Below are positions 37,328 to 48,798 of a stretch of 64,000 nt of DNA, piece by piece. The notes below the pieces were generated by a model. It saw only the letters and a program-made list of their open reading frames with translations. It did no database searches and was not told where the DNA came from. How positions within the stretch are numbered: position 1 is the first letter of the stretch; each line of letters begins with the position of its first letter. This DNA is from Argentina anserina (lineage: Eukaryota; Streptophyta; Magnoliopsida; Rosales; Rosaceae): positions 7,893,001 through 7,957,000 of the forward strand of contig NC_065874.1 in the NCBI RefSeq assembly GCF_933775445.1, in the 5' to 3' direction. The position numbers and the translations under genes are program-made.

Positions 37328-38270
37328 AACAGAGGTGAACGTGAGTCGTTGATACTATACGTAACTACATGCTCTTAGTTCCATAAATTCTCTTATGTAA
37401 GCAGTGAATCGAATGAGTACGTAGTTGATACCATAAATTAAGCTGCTACAACATGCAAATTTACTTTCCTCAGTGATTTTGTTGACAAGTTACAATAGTG
37501 GTGGCTCGTAGCTAGAAATATATGCAATTACATTTAGTTAGGTTGGTATTGCATATGTTTAGCAGGAGAAATAATTTAGTAAAACATTAGAAATTTATTA
37601 TGTTCTGTATATGTATTATATATGCCCGCCAAGCAGAAAAAAAAGAAGAAAATAGAGTATGACCGTATGAGTCAATAGTTCACAAGAAGTTCGGGAGTAA
37701 TGCAGTTAAAATTTTTATGTATTATTAGAAATCCAACTTTTTAGAATGAGAGTTCAGGCCAGGTCTGATATAAGCCTAAATGATATTAGTATCTTTAGGC
37801 TATATATAGGCTTTTAAATCGATATAATTTTCAAGATTAGGGACAGGTACGTAAATGATAAGATATCTATCATATATACTAAGGGATACTCCTATTTCCT
37901 TCCCTTTCTCACATCAATTGTTGATCATACATCCCGAAATAAGAATACTACTTGATCATACATATATCAAGTTGCACCTTGCAACTGATGATGAGCCATA
38001 TAAAATTTTTATTCATGTAATGCAAGATTAATTTTTCCATGAAAATGCATGGCGGGAATGTGGCAGTTTTGAGTATCGAGAAGTTACAATTAAGGATCAC
38101 ACTAAGTTACAGATCGATGTACGGATAAAATAAACAATGTAACTTAATAAGTCTGCCATCAGTGGCATTTTATCATACGTAAGTAGAACCGTAATGTGAT
38201 AACCAGCTAACCTTCATGACAAAAACCCTAAATCGTTTTCAGCACACTTCAAAGCTTCAAAATTAAGAGC
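37328..38270. other. Intergenic DNA downstream of the APL-like gene
   Basis: AT-rich with no recognised gene. The part near 38270 should contain the 3' untranslated region of the minus-strand transcription factor gene. Confidence 0.5.
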
Positions 38271-40117
38271 TCACCCGAATGGCGAATTTCTTCCTTGTCT
38301 AACACCTGCGTTGGTCATGGGGTTCATCCTTTCCGATCCCATTGGTGCTCTCCGCGGTGAAGGCCTCTCGAGCTTATTTCCTGCTTCAAACTTTTTATCG
38401 TCTGCCTGAATCATCGGTTTTGCTTCATAAATATCTGAAATCGACTCGATCTGATCAGTGCCTCTTTCAATGGATGGTGGTGCAATTTGAATATGATGAT
38501 CTTCCTGAGATCCAAGACATGATGCGGCTGTTCCCAAGTCTTGGAGTCTTAGATCATCAGACCAAATCAGCGGGCTCTTGCCACTACTGTTACCACTGTT
38601 ATAAGGACTCGGCCTCTTCTTCGATCCCATGCAATTAATGTTATCATTGTTTGGCATAAAACTGTGGTGATCAAGAGATGGCCTGTCCAAGCTGTTATGT
38701 TGAAGTTGATCAAGATGATCACCCGATCCATATATGTTCAGGTCTTGAAACGATGGAAAGTTGAGAGGAGAATTGAAATCTTTTAGGTTTCCCATATCAG
38801 CATGATTAACACCTTGATTATTTCCAATATTACCCTTGTAGCTTCCAGCTGCAGCAGCTGCCATGTTGTTTTCACCAGCAAGGGTTTGGCAGGCTTTCTC
38901 TAATATGCTTTGCATGTACTTCCCTTGAGCTTCTATCCTCAACTGAAGATGTTTTTGGACCTGTTAATTATTTGTATGATATAATTATATTAACTCAAAG
39001 GAAGAACAAGAGCATCTCATCCGTGCAATACGATACATTTTGCAAAGGTGTATGTATAAATTATATTACCTCTAATTGTTCATGCAATCTTCTCTGCACC
39101 TCCATTTGCATCCTAATAGCATAAACGATGTGGTAATTATTACTGTTTTTTCGCATACAGTTAACAACAAAATTCAAACCCCCCAGCAGCCCCAAACAAA
39201 GCATGAACCATAGAAAGAGAGGAAGAGAACGAGAAAGAGAAAATTCAGATCGAAGGAGAAAGATTACGAATAGCTTCTGAATTGGAAAAATTTCATGATA
39301 AACATTATAATAAAAGGTAAAAGCTATTGAGGAGATAGAAAAAGAATACATACTCGTTCATACTGCGGCCTATAATCCCAGATGAAGATGCACTACTTCT
39401 TTGGAGATCAAGTGGAGATGCTGCCACGATATATAATATTTAATACATAAAAGAACTTATAAAAAAAATCTTGAAATTGAGAGCTTCTAAAAACCCTAGA
39501 AAGTGAGAGCTTAGTACGTCTCACACATACCATGATCTTTGATCGAGTGATCATTGAATTCCTTGTGAGGTTGCTTTCCGAGCCTAAATTTCTGTTCAGG
39601 TAGGTTAAAATGATGAGAAGAAGGAGAAGGATCAGGAAAGAAATACCGTCAAGCTAGCCGACCCAAAAATAGGAATGTTTGTAAAAGTGAGCAGCTATAA
39701 CAGAAAAGAAAAGGAAGTTTGAAAAAATGTTGCAGAGAGCAAAAATTAACCTGGAGGTGGCTCTTGAGGTGGTAAAGTGTGAGACCCTTCACACCCATAA
39801 CCCTCATGATAGTCTTTGGTGTAGCCTCTGAAAATTTCATAGGAGTAACGAATTAACATCATATATATGCATGAAAATATAATTTGATACAGGAAATGAT
39901 CGAGTGAAAGTTGATCGATGATGATGAGCTAGAACATACTGTCCGGTCCTCCGAGTTGAGTCACAGCATCGACGAATCGTTCATGAAGCTCGACAGTCCA
40001 CCGGAGACGAGGCTTAGGATCAGTGGTGAGGACAAGGCCGGAGTCCCCTTGGACGCACATGGGTCTGTGGCTCTCATGGGAATTCATACTTGATGGCTTC
40101 TTGTGCTGTTGGAACAT
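38271..40117 (-). CDS. APL: MYB-coiled-coil (GARP/G2-like) transcription factor, APL orthologue
   Basis: Six exons (40117-39940, 39827-39751, 39591-39531, 39420-39354, 39112-39070, 38960-38271) give 371 residues with GT-AG introns throughout. The GARP-type MYB domain runs from about residue 34 to 91 (PKPRLRWTVELHERFVDAV, ...TLYHLKSHLQKFRLG). The MYB-CC coiled coil spans about 129-171 with the LHEQLEVQ motif (137-144). The N-terminus (MFQQHKKPSS...CVQGDSGLVLTTD) and the C-terminus (ERPSPRRAP...GRNSPFG) match Arabidopsis ALTERED PHLOEM DEVELOPMENT specifically, rather than the PHL paralogues. APL is a nuclear factor required for phloem identity and sieve-element/companion-cell differentiation. 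The C-terminal half is Asn/Ser/Asp-rich with a polyalanine stretch. No defects are seen. Confidence 0.93.
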
Positions 40118-43100
40118 ATTATTCTCTTTCTCTCTCTTGATTGCTTTCTCTCTCTAGGAGAGCTCTGGGAATAGTACCGAGAGATTCAGGAGAACAAATG
40201 CGATGCAAATAGGGAAGAATAGGGTGCGTTTTTGAAGGAGAGGAGGTGGGCTTTAATTAGTTTCTCAGGGAGAAAGTATGGGAGACAAGCTAACCATGTA
40301 TTAAAGAAAAAATTAAATGTTTTAATGTAAAAGAAAATTAAAGCACACCTATTCTACAATGTGGTGCTGTCCTTAAGATACTTTGCCAAAAGATACTCTC
40401 TAGCTTTCTCTCCCTCACTACTCTCTACACTAGTTCTAAGAAAATACACTTATGTCAGATTACAGAGGATGCAGATACAGTTATCAAATGTATTAATATA
40501 GTGCTAATTAAGTGTGTGAACTAACTAATTTGAGTAATTGTTTTAGGACTTGAGAGTAGTGCATGTATCTTTTGTTATCACTCCAAAAGACGAGTGTATC
40601 TTTGTAGGTGCTATATATTCTATTAGCATGTGAAGCTTTTACTTGCTTGCATTAAGATATGAGTGAGACCCCTCATGGCAATGATGATGGGCAACATATA
40701 TGATATATGTTTATACTTCTTTTTTTTTTTGCTTGAAGCAGGTTTATACATACTACATGCGCTCTAGGCTCTCTCCCTCTCCCTCTCTCTCAGTGATCAT
40801 ACTTTGAAGTTTGAACTATAAACAATCAAGCACGGTGTTTAGAACACAAAGACATGCCCTTTATGTCATTACCAGCAAAAAGGTTTCAATGATAAACTTG
40901 GCAGGAAAATTTATGATCATGAAGGGATTCTTTGTGCATCAGTCTAGAAATATGGGACTGATCATTACGGTTATTTCATGTTGTTAATATGGGATTCATT
41001 TCTCATCAAACCCATATCTTTTTCTAGTTTTCTATTTGCCTTCTTTCCTGCTCCTAGATTTGATACAATGAGTGTCTACGACTACTTTGTTTTCTCCACC
41101 AAATATAGTTATATAGATGAATAGATCAGCTGTGAATTCTATAACATTGTGTCGAATGGTCGACTAACATACGTACATATCATATATCTAGTTTTGTCAT
41201 ACTGTACGTGTGTTTTTAATTATTAACTTTAGCTAAGAGGTTTGCGTATCTGTACTTATATTTAATATTTAGCACAGACACGTAAAGATTTTCAAATTTC
41301 TAGTTAATTTGCTGAACAACGTACAGTACTCAAACACATACATCGACGGTATCCTTAAGGGCTTTCTAGGCTCAGAGAACAATATGGCGTTGAGAGATCT
41401 TGACAAAACGCTTTCTTCAACTCTAATTAGCTCGGTGGGATTCAAACTTATGTATGGGAAATTGGGGATTCCACACCTTGAGTGCTTAATTTTTGCTTGA
41501 ACTCTAAGCTGAAAACTAACTAATGTTCTTTGCGATCTTATTTGACAGCATTAATTCTTGTACAATTCTTCGTCATTTATTGTCTCAAGTGTGTACGGTT
41601 CTGCATCTCGAACCGAAAGTGTATGAGAGCTTCAAACAAGATTACACCCAAAGTCATAATCCCACATTAAGGGAGGCTAGGAGTGGAGTTAAAGTTTTTC
41701 ACTCTTTCCAAATTGAGATCAGAGACAGAGAGACTATCGATCAACTGATTGAGTTAGTAGAGAAACTAGAGATTACATTTTGAGTATCAGATATCAAGAA
41801 ACAAGATTAAGGATATAACGAAATATCGATGTATTTCCTATCATAAAAGAGAAAGCGCTAAAAAACAATGTAATATGGAACCCAGTGAACCACAAGAACT
41901 TTAGGGTCTGTGGTTAGTAGTATACAAGGACGTGAACAACAATACATAAAAGGAATGTGGAGCTTTTGATGACAGGAGAGTAGGGGACCTTGAGCCTTAG
42001 CCTTACTTCTTCTCTAAAGCTTAATTTGCTGGGCCTCATTCCTTATCACTTTTGTGGAATTGAAGACTACTGTGCCATGCATTTCTACCCCAATCCAAAC
42101 CGAAACAAACAAGAACTACTCGAGTAGCTAGTAAGGTCAAATCTCATAAATTGCCACAAGCTAGATATCCCCCAGACCCCCACTCACTCCACTCGATATC
42201 AGAGTGTAAGCCTGTAAAGGCATAATGCTCAACTAAATTAGCCAGAATTCTTAGAAAACCACTGCAGTGGAAATTGATTGTTACAGCAAGTTTCTGCCAA
42301 TTGGGTTTTGCTTCGGTTCATACTTCATACATCGGGCTCTTGCTGTAGCTGCTAATACAGAACTGTAAAAGCAAAATATACATGCATGAGGTTTTACAGA
42401 CGTAAATATAAATGCATAGATTAGTTCACAACCAGTAATATAATTCTCAGATCAAATCAGATAGAAAAGAGTAAAGAATCTACTCTCGACGTACTGCAGT
42501 TTAGGACTTGAAATAGTTAACTGCAATGAAATTAAGAATGAGATATTTCAGCCCCAAATTTACTGAACCCAAAAAGTTTTATTAATGAATAAGCTTATAT
42601 GTTATAATGCAAACTTTTATGAATGAATTAATGTCCACTAGGTTGTAATTTGTTTATGCGCTACAGTACATGATTTGGAGAATTAATGCATATATGATTT
42701 GTGTAATTTACCCGAAAAAACTTCTGAGGGAATAGATGCTTCCTTCTCTGACAATTAAAGGAAGATTCTTCTCCCAAAGATCTAAAACTCCATAGCGTAC
42801 ACAAAGCTCCAATTTTTTAAGATACAGAACATATACTACCGTGAGTACCGTCCCAGCAAGCTTGTAACACACTTGGTCTTGTTCAGTACAAAAGATGTTG
42901 ACCCGGTCCCGCTCAGCTCAAATCGAGCCAATGCATGGATGCCACGTAGGAAATGAAACATTGCTGCATGCATATGATTTGGAAACCCTAGTTAGATTTG
43001 ACCTTCCCCCACCACCCTGTGTTTTGGAACCTCTCTATCCAATTGTGTGGAAAAACAAAGCGTTTCATTTAGAATTAGAGAGATGCTTCGTTAGACCACA

Positions 43101-43744
43101 CATTAGCACAATGGCTCTATGCCTTTATAATATATACAAGCAAAGTAGGGATTTAACTTTTAGTTCATGATAATTATAATGGGGTTCAAATCAAAGCCAG
43201 TGGAAAAGTTGGGTGGCTTAGTGTTAAGGGTAAGTTTGCTTGAATTTCAAGCATCTTTATGTGATCTAGAGGGATTTATTCTCTAAAATGAATATATTCC
43301 CATATAGAAGGTGAACTTGCGGGACCCTACTTTATGAACAGTTTGAATACTTTACAAAGCTTAGCTTCCTTCGATTCTTCTCTGCATCTCGATCTGATAT
43401 GAGTTCTGAATGCATGGTGCAACTGTTTTATTTCATCAATCTAATCTAGCATGGTTCTCATTATTGTGGCAACTCGAACAATGGAGAACTACCAGGTTAA
43501 GTCATGATATAGAGGAATTTGATGATGATGATAGATGTACGTGCGTGGCTATGTAACCTTTATATGTACATGTATGCGAGCCAAAAATTTGGCTAGCAGA
43601 AGTGGTGGAGAGGATGAGGTGATAGATGAGAGATGATATGATGTTTGATCTTAAAAGCATATCTAACAGAGGGAATATATATCATTCCATTGTCATATTC
43701 ACAACTTTTCCACGAGGATAACTTCTTTTTGTATATTGAATTGG
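40118..43744. other. Long upstream/intergenic region of the APL-like gene
   Basis: About 3.6 kb without a recognisable gene. The start is CT/GA-rich (40118-40160), consistent with a 5' leader. Frames at 41309-41500, 41523-41783 and 42895-43170 are short and featureless. It probably contains regulatory DNA for APL, but I can point to no specific site. Confidence 0.5.
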
Positions 43745-43749
43745 AGAAA

Positions 43750-46700
43750 TGTAATAACCCTAAATTTCAAACATTTTAGTTTGATTTGAATTCTATAAAA
43801 TTTCGATTTTTTAATTAGAATGAATGCATTTGGTGGCGACGTTATTAAACGAGAAGCGGAAACGTTCTCAAAACGTTTGAATTGAAAAACGTTACATTTC
43901 CGTAACGTTTATATCGACTTTTATTCCGTTGATCGGTTGCGAAAACTTCCTTCACGAAAGTTGTAGAGCTCGTCGATACGAGTTCGTGAGTATGTGACGC
44001 GTTCGAATCGGACGTCGTATGTAAAGGTTATTAACGATAGAAGTTGTTTCCGATTTTAGAATTTGGTATAAATAGAACCATTTTGTTTTAGGGTTTCCAT
44101 TTGTGGAAACCCCTTCCCCTCACTCACCCCGCCGCACACCCTCTCTCTCCCTCGGATCTCTCTCTTCTCTCTCTCTTTCTTCTTCCTTCCCGAGCTTCCT
44201 TCCTCTCTTCCCTTTCTCTCTCTCAGTTCTCTCTTCTCCCATCTTCCATCTCCCTCTCGACCCCGAGCTCCCTCCCATCTCTCTCACTCACTCTCTCGGT
44301 TCTCTTTCTCCCTATCGTGCTCTCCCTCTCACTTGAAACCTCGCGATGTCTCCATCGCCCAAACGCCCCACCGGTGAGACCAAGGCATAAGGACTGCACC
44401 ACCACCATCTCTCCTCACCCCTAGTGCCTCCGGTGACAAGATCGGCGATTGAAAACCGCGATAGGCACCGCCACTTCTCAACTGCAAGGCCGCCGGCACC
44501 TCGAGCTCTTCAACATCGATTTGACAATCCAAAGGTTCGAATCAAGGTGAGGTTTAGCTAGGTTGGTCATTGTGATGTTGTTGATGTAATTGTGGATCGA
44601 TTTGTGATGTTTTGGTGGGGGATCGGCGGAGGGGGAGGAGAGGAGATACCGCCGCCTAGAGGCGGCGCGTGAGGAGACTAGGGGTGGCCTAGGGGTAGGC
44701 GGAGGCCGTAGGGAGATAGAGGAGGAGGAGGGGGAGGGTTTAGGCACGGCGGTGGCATAACACGCGCCTTGGATGGCGTCGGCGCGTGGGCCCCACGCGC
44801 AGCCGGCCGGAGGTGGCGCGTGTGCCACACGCGCCGCCGTGTGAGGCGGCGTGATTAGTTTTGACTGAAAGGGTATTTTGGTAATTTACTGTGTAACGGT
44901 AAATGTAAATGTAAATTTTATTTACTACGGTAAATGTAATTAATTTTTACCTTCGGTAAATGTAATTATAAATTACTTCCAGTAAATGTAAAAAGTAATT
45001 TTGTAAAAGGGTAATTTAGTAAATTTTATTTACTGAATTTGTATTTACATTTAAATCGTACGTATACGAACAGAAATACGTATTAATATTTATACGTACA
45101 GAAATACGTATATAATATTTATACGTACAGAAAATACGTATTAATATTTATACGTACAGAAATAAGTATTAATATTTATACGTACAGAAATACGTAGTAA
45201 TATTTATACGTACAGAAATACGTATATAATATTTATACGTACAGAAATACGTGTATAGTATTTATACGTACAGAAATACGTATATAGTACTTATACGTAC
45301 AGAAATACGTACTAATCGTGTATTTGTACAGTAACCGTGAATAGTAACCGTGAACAGTAACTTCGTATAAACCAAAATTGCTGAACAGTAACCGTTTATT
45401 ACTGTTTTGGCATTTAATGGTTTACGAAACGATTCTAAATTCTTTTCTTATTCTTTTAAGGTGATCGTCAAATCGAGGAAAAAAATTTCCATCGGGAATT
45501 GTGGAATTGCGCTCAAGTCAATAAGGTGAGTAAAATCTCACTGAATTACGAATCTACCCTCGTGGTGATTCAACATTTTTGCAAGTGTGTTTATCAAATG
45601 AATTACAACATGTATATAATTTAGTGGACTACATATATATAGTATAATGGTAATAAGTACATATATATATAGTTCATTAAATTACGTACTGTTATTAATT
45701 CATTAAAAATAGTCATTTCGGTGACGGAAAATTGTGCATGAGTATGTGATTTAAATGGTACAATATGATGTGAGAATATTGTACGTAATTCTTCAGGTGT
45801 TTATGAAATATGACATGTATAGGATATAGTGAACTATGTATATATTGTATAAATGGTAATAAATACGAATATATATAGTTTGCTATATAATATACTGTTA
45901 TGATTTTTATTGTGGTGATATCGTGAAAGTTTTAAAACGTACAATATGATGAGTGATTATTGTACATGATTTTATCACGGAGAATGTTAAAAATTGTGAT
46001 TTGTTTTCGGACGAGAGGTGTGGTACAATATGATGTGTGATTATTGTACGTGATTTTTAACATTGAGATTGTTAAAATGTGAATTGTCTTCGGACCTGAT
46101 TTTTGGTACAATATGATGTGAGATTATTGTACGTGTTTGGCAAGTCGAAACCTAGCCTTTGGCCGGGCGAAAGTTACGATACAGTTAGAGCTCTAGTATG
46201 TCTGCCTTAGTACTGCATGCGAGGTAACGGGTGGTTATCTGCTCATGGGTACTCGGTGTATTTTGGATGTTGGGTAGCGGGTGGCTATCCAATATCAACG
46301 GTGTATTACGAGAGGGGTAACAGATGTGTACCAGCGTTCTTGGTACCCGTATTATAAATGCATTGGGTAACCAGAAGGGTTACCTAATTTCCTCATGAAC
46401 ATTTTATTTCATATTTCTTTGGGTCAACCAGATGGGCTGACGAGTGACTCATGAGGGCATTTATATTTGTTGTTTTGTGATCTTTCGTATATTTTGATAT
46501 GCGAATTATATTTTGATTTTACTCATACGAGCTGTAAAGCTTACCGGGTTTGTGTTTACAATCCCGGTGCACCAATTCGATGGTGTAGTGGATGACTCCG
46601 CAGGTGTAGATTAGCAGGAATTGACGGACCGCTCAGAGAACTTGAAGTGATTTACCTCCACCTTGTGTGAGGATTTTGTGTGACTATTTTGTGAGAGATT

Positions 46701-46895
46701 GTGAGGATTATTACATTCCAACTTACGTAATGTAAATTATAAATTTGGGTTGTAATAATTGGTTTTCTGAGTTGTATTGATAACTCAGTGATGATCCGCT
46801 GTGCACTTAAATGATTTCGATTTTATTGAGATTATTTTGTGTTTAACGACTTTGGAATTTTGAGTTTTTAAGCTCGAAATTTTGGGGTCGTTACA
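43750..46895 (+). mobile_element. Solo-LTR-like element, copy 3 (3.1 kb)
   Basis: It begins TGTAATAACCCTAAATTTC and ends GGGGTCGTTACA, flanked by a perfect 5-bp duplication AGAAA (43745-43749 and 46896-46900). A TATAAATAG box lies at 44067-44075, 317 bases from the left end, as in the other copies. Downstream is a pyrimidine-rich leader (44110-44340), a GC-rich block (44600-44850), a tandem array (45055-45325) and a tail shared with copy 1. No gag/pol frame and no second LTR are present. The body resembles long-LTR Ty3-type elements, but I cannot name the lineage from sequence alone. Confidence 0.85.
45055..45325 (+). repeat. Tandem array of ~28-30-bp TATACGTACAGAAATACGTA units
   Basis: About nine head-to-tail units, each containing TACGTACAGAAATACGTA followed by a variable TATAATATT/TTAATATT spacer. 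It lies inside solo-LTR copy 3. The unit holds a near-palindromic pair of TACGTA motifs. Confidence 0.9.
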
Positions 46896-46900
46896 AGAAA

Positions 46901-48798
46901 CCTGACGTTCAAATTGTATGCAAATTAGCGAGACAAACATGTAATGTTTTTTAATTTTTCTCCAAAAGAAAAAGAGACCAAATTTTTTTTGAGATTTTAT
47001 TTATTGACTAACAATAAGTAGAGGGCTTAGAAATAATCTCTGTATTTTTTTCCCAATTTTGATCAATTTTTGTCTTGACGTGCACTGTGGAGCAAGGTAT
47101 ATGTAGTACGCATTGTACGTTGTTGCGGCTTGAATTAGAAGTAGTTTCAGTGGTTTGGTTCATGTGACTCTAAAAATGTGGTTAGGAGATTAAATCTAAA
47201 ACACATGTCCACTACACCAAATTGCCAAATGCAGACATGACTAAACTCAGAAACTTTTTAAAGCCTAATGGTGCACAGGAACATCATCTCCATTTAGTTA
47301 CTTTTAAGATTTCATAATTGAACGTTCACAAATTCTTCATGGAATACAAATTTCAAATGCTTCATGATATTTTCTTGTTTCTCTTCAGGTTACGTAGTAT
47401 TAACTCATCCCCATTTTTATTCCAGTTAGCCAACAAGTAACTGTCACTCACAAGATTGAAATCAAAACTTCTCATAAAGAAACACATATTTAACTAGCTA
47501 GACCAAATAGTCATGAGTAGCTCCTCGTGTTTGTGAAGAAAAAATGTACGTCCAAATTTGTTTTGCATCTAAATTGACTGAATTCCAAGGCATAGTGATA
47601 ATATTAGACATTTTTTTTTTCAGTCCTAGAAGATGTTACTCAAAGTACCATCTTTGTCTTCATTTTGATATTGATTTTTGAACCGACTAGTCTTCTGATC
47701 AACTTTTGCTGGTCTCACTGTTGTCCATTCCATTTTCTTCATGTCAAACTTAGGGGGTAGAAATGTTAGCCAAATCACCATCATCTTTCCTCTCCTTCTT
47801 ATCTAATGGAGCCATAGCTTTTATCCTAATGGTATCCAAAAGAACTCAGCCCAAGCATCTTGTTTTCTGTCGTAAAAGATGACTAGTTACATTGGACGAT
47901 TGATTCACTACCTACAAATTCGATCACAACAAACAACACTAGATTACATCAACAATTGCCGACCTAGCTTATATGAGATCATGTTAAGGCACAACGGACA
48001 CTTAAAATTGATGTAGTACTAGTGCACGTCATTTTGGCTACCCACCGGACTGAACTCAATGGTCAGTTGGAAGGAGCATCATATTATGAAATTAGATCAG
48101 TAGTGGGAAAAACTATTACAAGGAGGAATATCCAGAGGTTGCAATTAATTGCTCATGCAGTTGCAAAGTCTCAACAAATTTGGAGAGAAGCTGTTCAGGT
48201 TGCAAGATCTTGGAGGGAAGCTGAACCACCATGGCTACCTCCTACAAGAATGCTTATGGCAGACAGGTTGAATTATGCTCGTTTTACTTGCTCTTATAAA
48301 GCAGGAATTCTGCCGAACCCCTAGAGTTGTACTTGACCGAGCAGATTAAGGAAAATTCTCTCATGTGATATAGGGGTTTGGAATTGGAGCTGACGAAGGC
48401 AGAGCATTTGTTGGATGTGCGGTGAACTGGTGATCAAAATCTGAGAACTACGAAAGAGTGAAAACTTGGAGAAGGAGAAAACCTTACACACTCGTCTCTG
48501 TATGCCTGCTAGTTACTGAAGGCCCATCCACTTCTCCAAGAAAGTCATGGATTTCGGATTCAAATTGTCCAAAAGAGTTGATGGGAAAACACATCGCAAT
48601 AGAAACATCATCGAACCACTCTTTTATTGCAAAATTACATTAGCACTAAGGACTCGCAGTTCCGCACACCAAAGCCTTATTCTTTTTGCCCTAGATTACA
48701 TCAAAGCTAAAACATTTAGTTTTTAATACATATTTTGGAGTAAAAAAGGTTACATCAGGTTCCAACTTGTGTTTTAAACTCTCAAGGACCAAAGCACA
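46901..48798. other. Intergenic DNA downstream of the SSADH gene
   Basis: Mostly AT-rich. A 100-codon plus-strand frame at 48022-48324 is noted separately. The last few hundred bases should be the 3' untranslated region of the minus-strand dehydrogenase gene. Confidence 0.5.
48022..48324 (+). CDS. Unrecognised 100-codon frame, possibly a gene fragment
   Basis: The product includes a helical, basic segment (RRNIQRLQLIAHAVAKSQQI) and the tryptophan-rich WREAVQVARSWREAEPPWLP. Composition and codon use look more protein-like than in nearby frames. The frame follows AT-rich DNA without a clear promoter or splice partner. I do not recognise the family; a fragment of a duplicated gene or retroposed transcript is possible. 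Confidence 0.25.
   Translation: MHVILATHRTELNGQLEGASYYEIRSVVGKTITRRNIQRLQLIAHAVAKSQQIWREAVQVARSWREAEPPWLPPTRMLMADRLNYARFTCSYKAGILPNP

Noticed and set aside
44101..44424. Ser/Leu/Pro-rich 107-codon frame after the TATA box of solo-LTR copy 3
   Set aside because: It is a translation of the pyrimidine-rich leader. The corresponding CT-rich leader in copy 2 is different and no protein is conserved.
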